From positions 496,001 through 560,000 of the forward strand of contig CP091731.1 in NCBI GenBank assembly GCA_022009935.1: DNA of 64,000 nt, written 5' to 3'. Position 1 is the stretch's first letter. The number at the start of each line of letters is the position of its first letter. Source of the stretch: Candidatus Melainabacteria bacterium (lineage in GTDB: Bacteria > Cyanobacteriota > Vampirovibrionia > Gastranaerophilales > Gastranaerophilaceae). The notes under the pieces are model-generated. The model worked only from the letters and a program-made list of their open reading frames with translations. It had not been told where the DNA came from and ran no database searches. The translations under genes were made by a program, and so were the position numbers. This document shows, piece after piece, positions 62,420 through 64,000 of this stretch.

Positions 62420-64000
62420 TTAAGCGCTTAATCTGAATATTTCCATAATTTCTTTATCTGATAGTTCAGTTATCATTTTTTCACCTTCAAAGACAGCCAT
62501 ATCTGCAAGTTTTTGTTTTGATTTAATTATTTCATCGATTTTTTCTTCAAAAGTGCCAAGTGTGATAAGCCTGTGCACCATAACATTTTTATCTTGTCCT
62601 ATACGATATGCTCTATCAGTTGCTTGGTCTTCAACCGCAGGGTTCCACCACAAATCATAATGGATTACATTTGTTGCAGCTGTGAGGTTTAACCCGGTAC
62701 CTCCTGCTTTTAATGACAGTATCATCAATTTTTTATTTTCATCATTTTGATACAAATCAATCATTTTTTCACGTTCAAGACGATTTAAAGAACCGTGGAA
62801 AAATAAAGGCTCCATATTAATTTCATTTGTAATCATTTCCTTCAAAATAGCGCCCATCTCTTTATATTGAGTAAAGATAACAGCTTTTTCACCATTTTCA
62901 ATCATCTTAGACACTAAATCTATTAATTTTTGTGCCTTGCCTGAATTTTCATAAGACATTGAGCCGGATTTCAAATAGTGATAAGGGTGATTGCATATTT
63001 GTTTCAATGTAGTAATAAGTTTGAAAATCATGCCACGACGATTTATACCGTTTAATTTTGAGATTTCGTTCATTATTTCTTCAAGAACACGGTTATACAA
63101 AATCGTTTGAGCTTTAGTTAAATAGCAATAATCGTCAATAACAACCTTTTCCGGCAGGTCGTTTATTATTGTTTTATCAGTTTTCAGACGTCTTAATACA
63201 AAAGGTGAAACGCACAATTTTAACTTTTTGTGCACGTTTTGTTTCTCTGAATTTTTCAATCGGGATTGCATAAGACCTTTGAAACTCTTTCAATGTTCCT
63301 AAATATCCTTTATTAATAAAATCAAAAATACTCCACAATTCAGTCAACCTATTTTCAACAGGAGTACCTGTCATTGCAACCCGATAGTCAGCCTTTAAAG
63401 ATTTTAATGCAACGGCTTGAGAGGTTTCAGGGTTTTTGATATTTTGTGCTTCATCAACAATCAACATTCCCCATTTTTTTCTTTTTAAACTCATCAAAAT
63501 CAATACGCAAAATTGCAAATGTAGTTATGACAACATCAGCTTGTGTGTCAAATTTTCTTTCGGGGCCGTGGTATATTAAAGGTTTTAAAGATTTGGCAAA
63601 CATATTCAATTCTTTGACCCAATTGCCAACCAATGTTGTTGGGCAAACAATCAAAACTTGACCTTTTAATTTTTTTCATTTCCTTCATTTTCAAAATCAG
63701 ACTTATAACCTGAATTGTCTTGCCAAGTCCCATATCATCAGCAATGCAAGAGCCAAAACCTTTTATTGAATTTGTGTATAGCCACTTGAAACCGTTTTCT
63801 TGATATTTGCGCAAAATTCCCTTCAACTCTTTTGGAACTTCAACATCTTCATGTCGGTTTAAATCGTTAACAATTCGCATGAAAGCTTCATCATAATCAA
63901 ATTCAATATCCTTAATTTGACCGCTATAAGCCAAGTTTAAAAGTTCAAGATTAGTTAATTCTTTTTCCTCAATATCAAGATTAGTCACCTTTTCAATAAT
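62420..64000 (-). CDS. SNF2-family helicase, C-terminal part
   Basis: Over 520 residues; the N-terminal part lies beyond the right edge. Helicase motifs: GILRKYQENGFKWLYTNSIKGFGSCIADDMGLGKTIQVISLI (Walker A), VLIVCPTTLVGNW, GMLIVDEAQNIKNP (DEAQ box), AMTGTPVENRLTELWSIFDF, LRRLKTDKTIINDLPEK, VIFTQYKEMGAILKEM, FFHGSLNRLEREKMI, LSLKAGGTGLNLTAATNVIHYDLWWNPAVEDQATDRAYRIGQ (motifs V and VI). Shifts lie near 63670, 63475 and 63250. This type of stand-alone bacterial SNF2 protein is widely distributed; its physiological role is poorly defined. The stop is at 62420. Confidence 0.9.

Overview
The window is AT-rich DNA from a Gram-negative-type bacterium whose gene content best fits the non-photosynthetic cyanobacterial sister group Vampirovibrionia/Melainabacteria (order Gastranaerophilales). 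The reasons are a cyanobacterial-type RpaB (ycf27-like) OmpR response regulator, a CHASE2-GGDEF protein, a flagellar export gene cluster, type IV pilus genes, prokaryote-type AccA/AccD, and KdsB, which implies a Kdo-containing envelope. The lineage is inferred from gene content; no rRNA or tRNA gene was seen.

Reading caution: most genes longer than about 400 bp, including essential ones (tyrS, ftsH, obg, sigma factor, pyk), carry one or more single-base frameshifts, very often at homopolymers. Genes are therefore given at their full inferred extents and read through the shifts. accA, accD, fliR, the Bax-inhibitor-like gene and a few small genes read cleanly. I interpret the shifts mainly as sequencing or assembly error, not as pseudogenisation.

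Layout. 1-1371: partial OB-fold gene, a decayed phosphoesterase remnant, an EamA transporter. 1440-2880: repeat island R1. 2896-7426 (minus): a tightly packed run of DUF2582, trpB, tyrS, cysK and a secreted metallophosphoesterase. 7472-8841 (plus): leuD and a Cof-type HAD hydrolase. 8915-14723 (minus): GH57 glucan branching enzyme, DUF1858-like, bifunctional-nuclease protein, CHASE2-GGDEF cyclase and two small unknowns. 15061-21233 (plus): fliP, fliQ, fliR, flhB, an intervening HAD gene, flhA. 21329-25367: ilvB, ilvN, tlyA and an unknown membrane protein. 25467-27217 (minus): pyk and a LuxR-type regulator. 27335-29375: a DppB/DppC permease pair. 29579-33978 (minus): pilin-like protein, kdsB, prmA, accA, accD. 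34085-36310: repeat island R2. 36383-39748: obg and ftsH. 39814-44239 (minus): two alcohol dehydrogenases, PilO-like, and a fused PilM-PilN-like protein. 44377-48822: rlmB, sigma factor, an acidic unknown, a second HAD gene. 48839-51462: rpaB, DUF378, cdd and a secreted unknown. 51505-52800: repeat island R3. 52899-55790: small membrane protein, histidine kinase and a response regulator with an HD-GYP domain. 55870-60353: His-tailed membrane protein, Bax-inhibitor-like protein, a large unknown. 60356-64000: ndk, tgt, a small membrane protein and a partial SNF2 helicase.

The most unusual content is the three repeat islands. They are built on a 121-124 bp unit that occurs empty, or filled at one fixed position (after ACGGGCT) with a non-coding insert. 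The inserts are 112, 112, 584 and about 707 bp long and share ends that are imperfect inverted repeats. Empty and filled sites stand side by side in one array, which looks like a non-autonomous mobile element family, or a cassette-like system, with no transposase or recombinase in the window.

Other connected functions: c-di-GMP synthesis (CHASE2-GGDEF) and probable degradation (HD-GYP) beside flagellar and pilus genes point to surface-behaviour control; leuD with ilvB/ilvN serves branched-chain amino acid synthesis; accA/accD serve fatty acid synthesis and kdsB serves outer-membrane lipid assembly.
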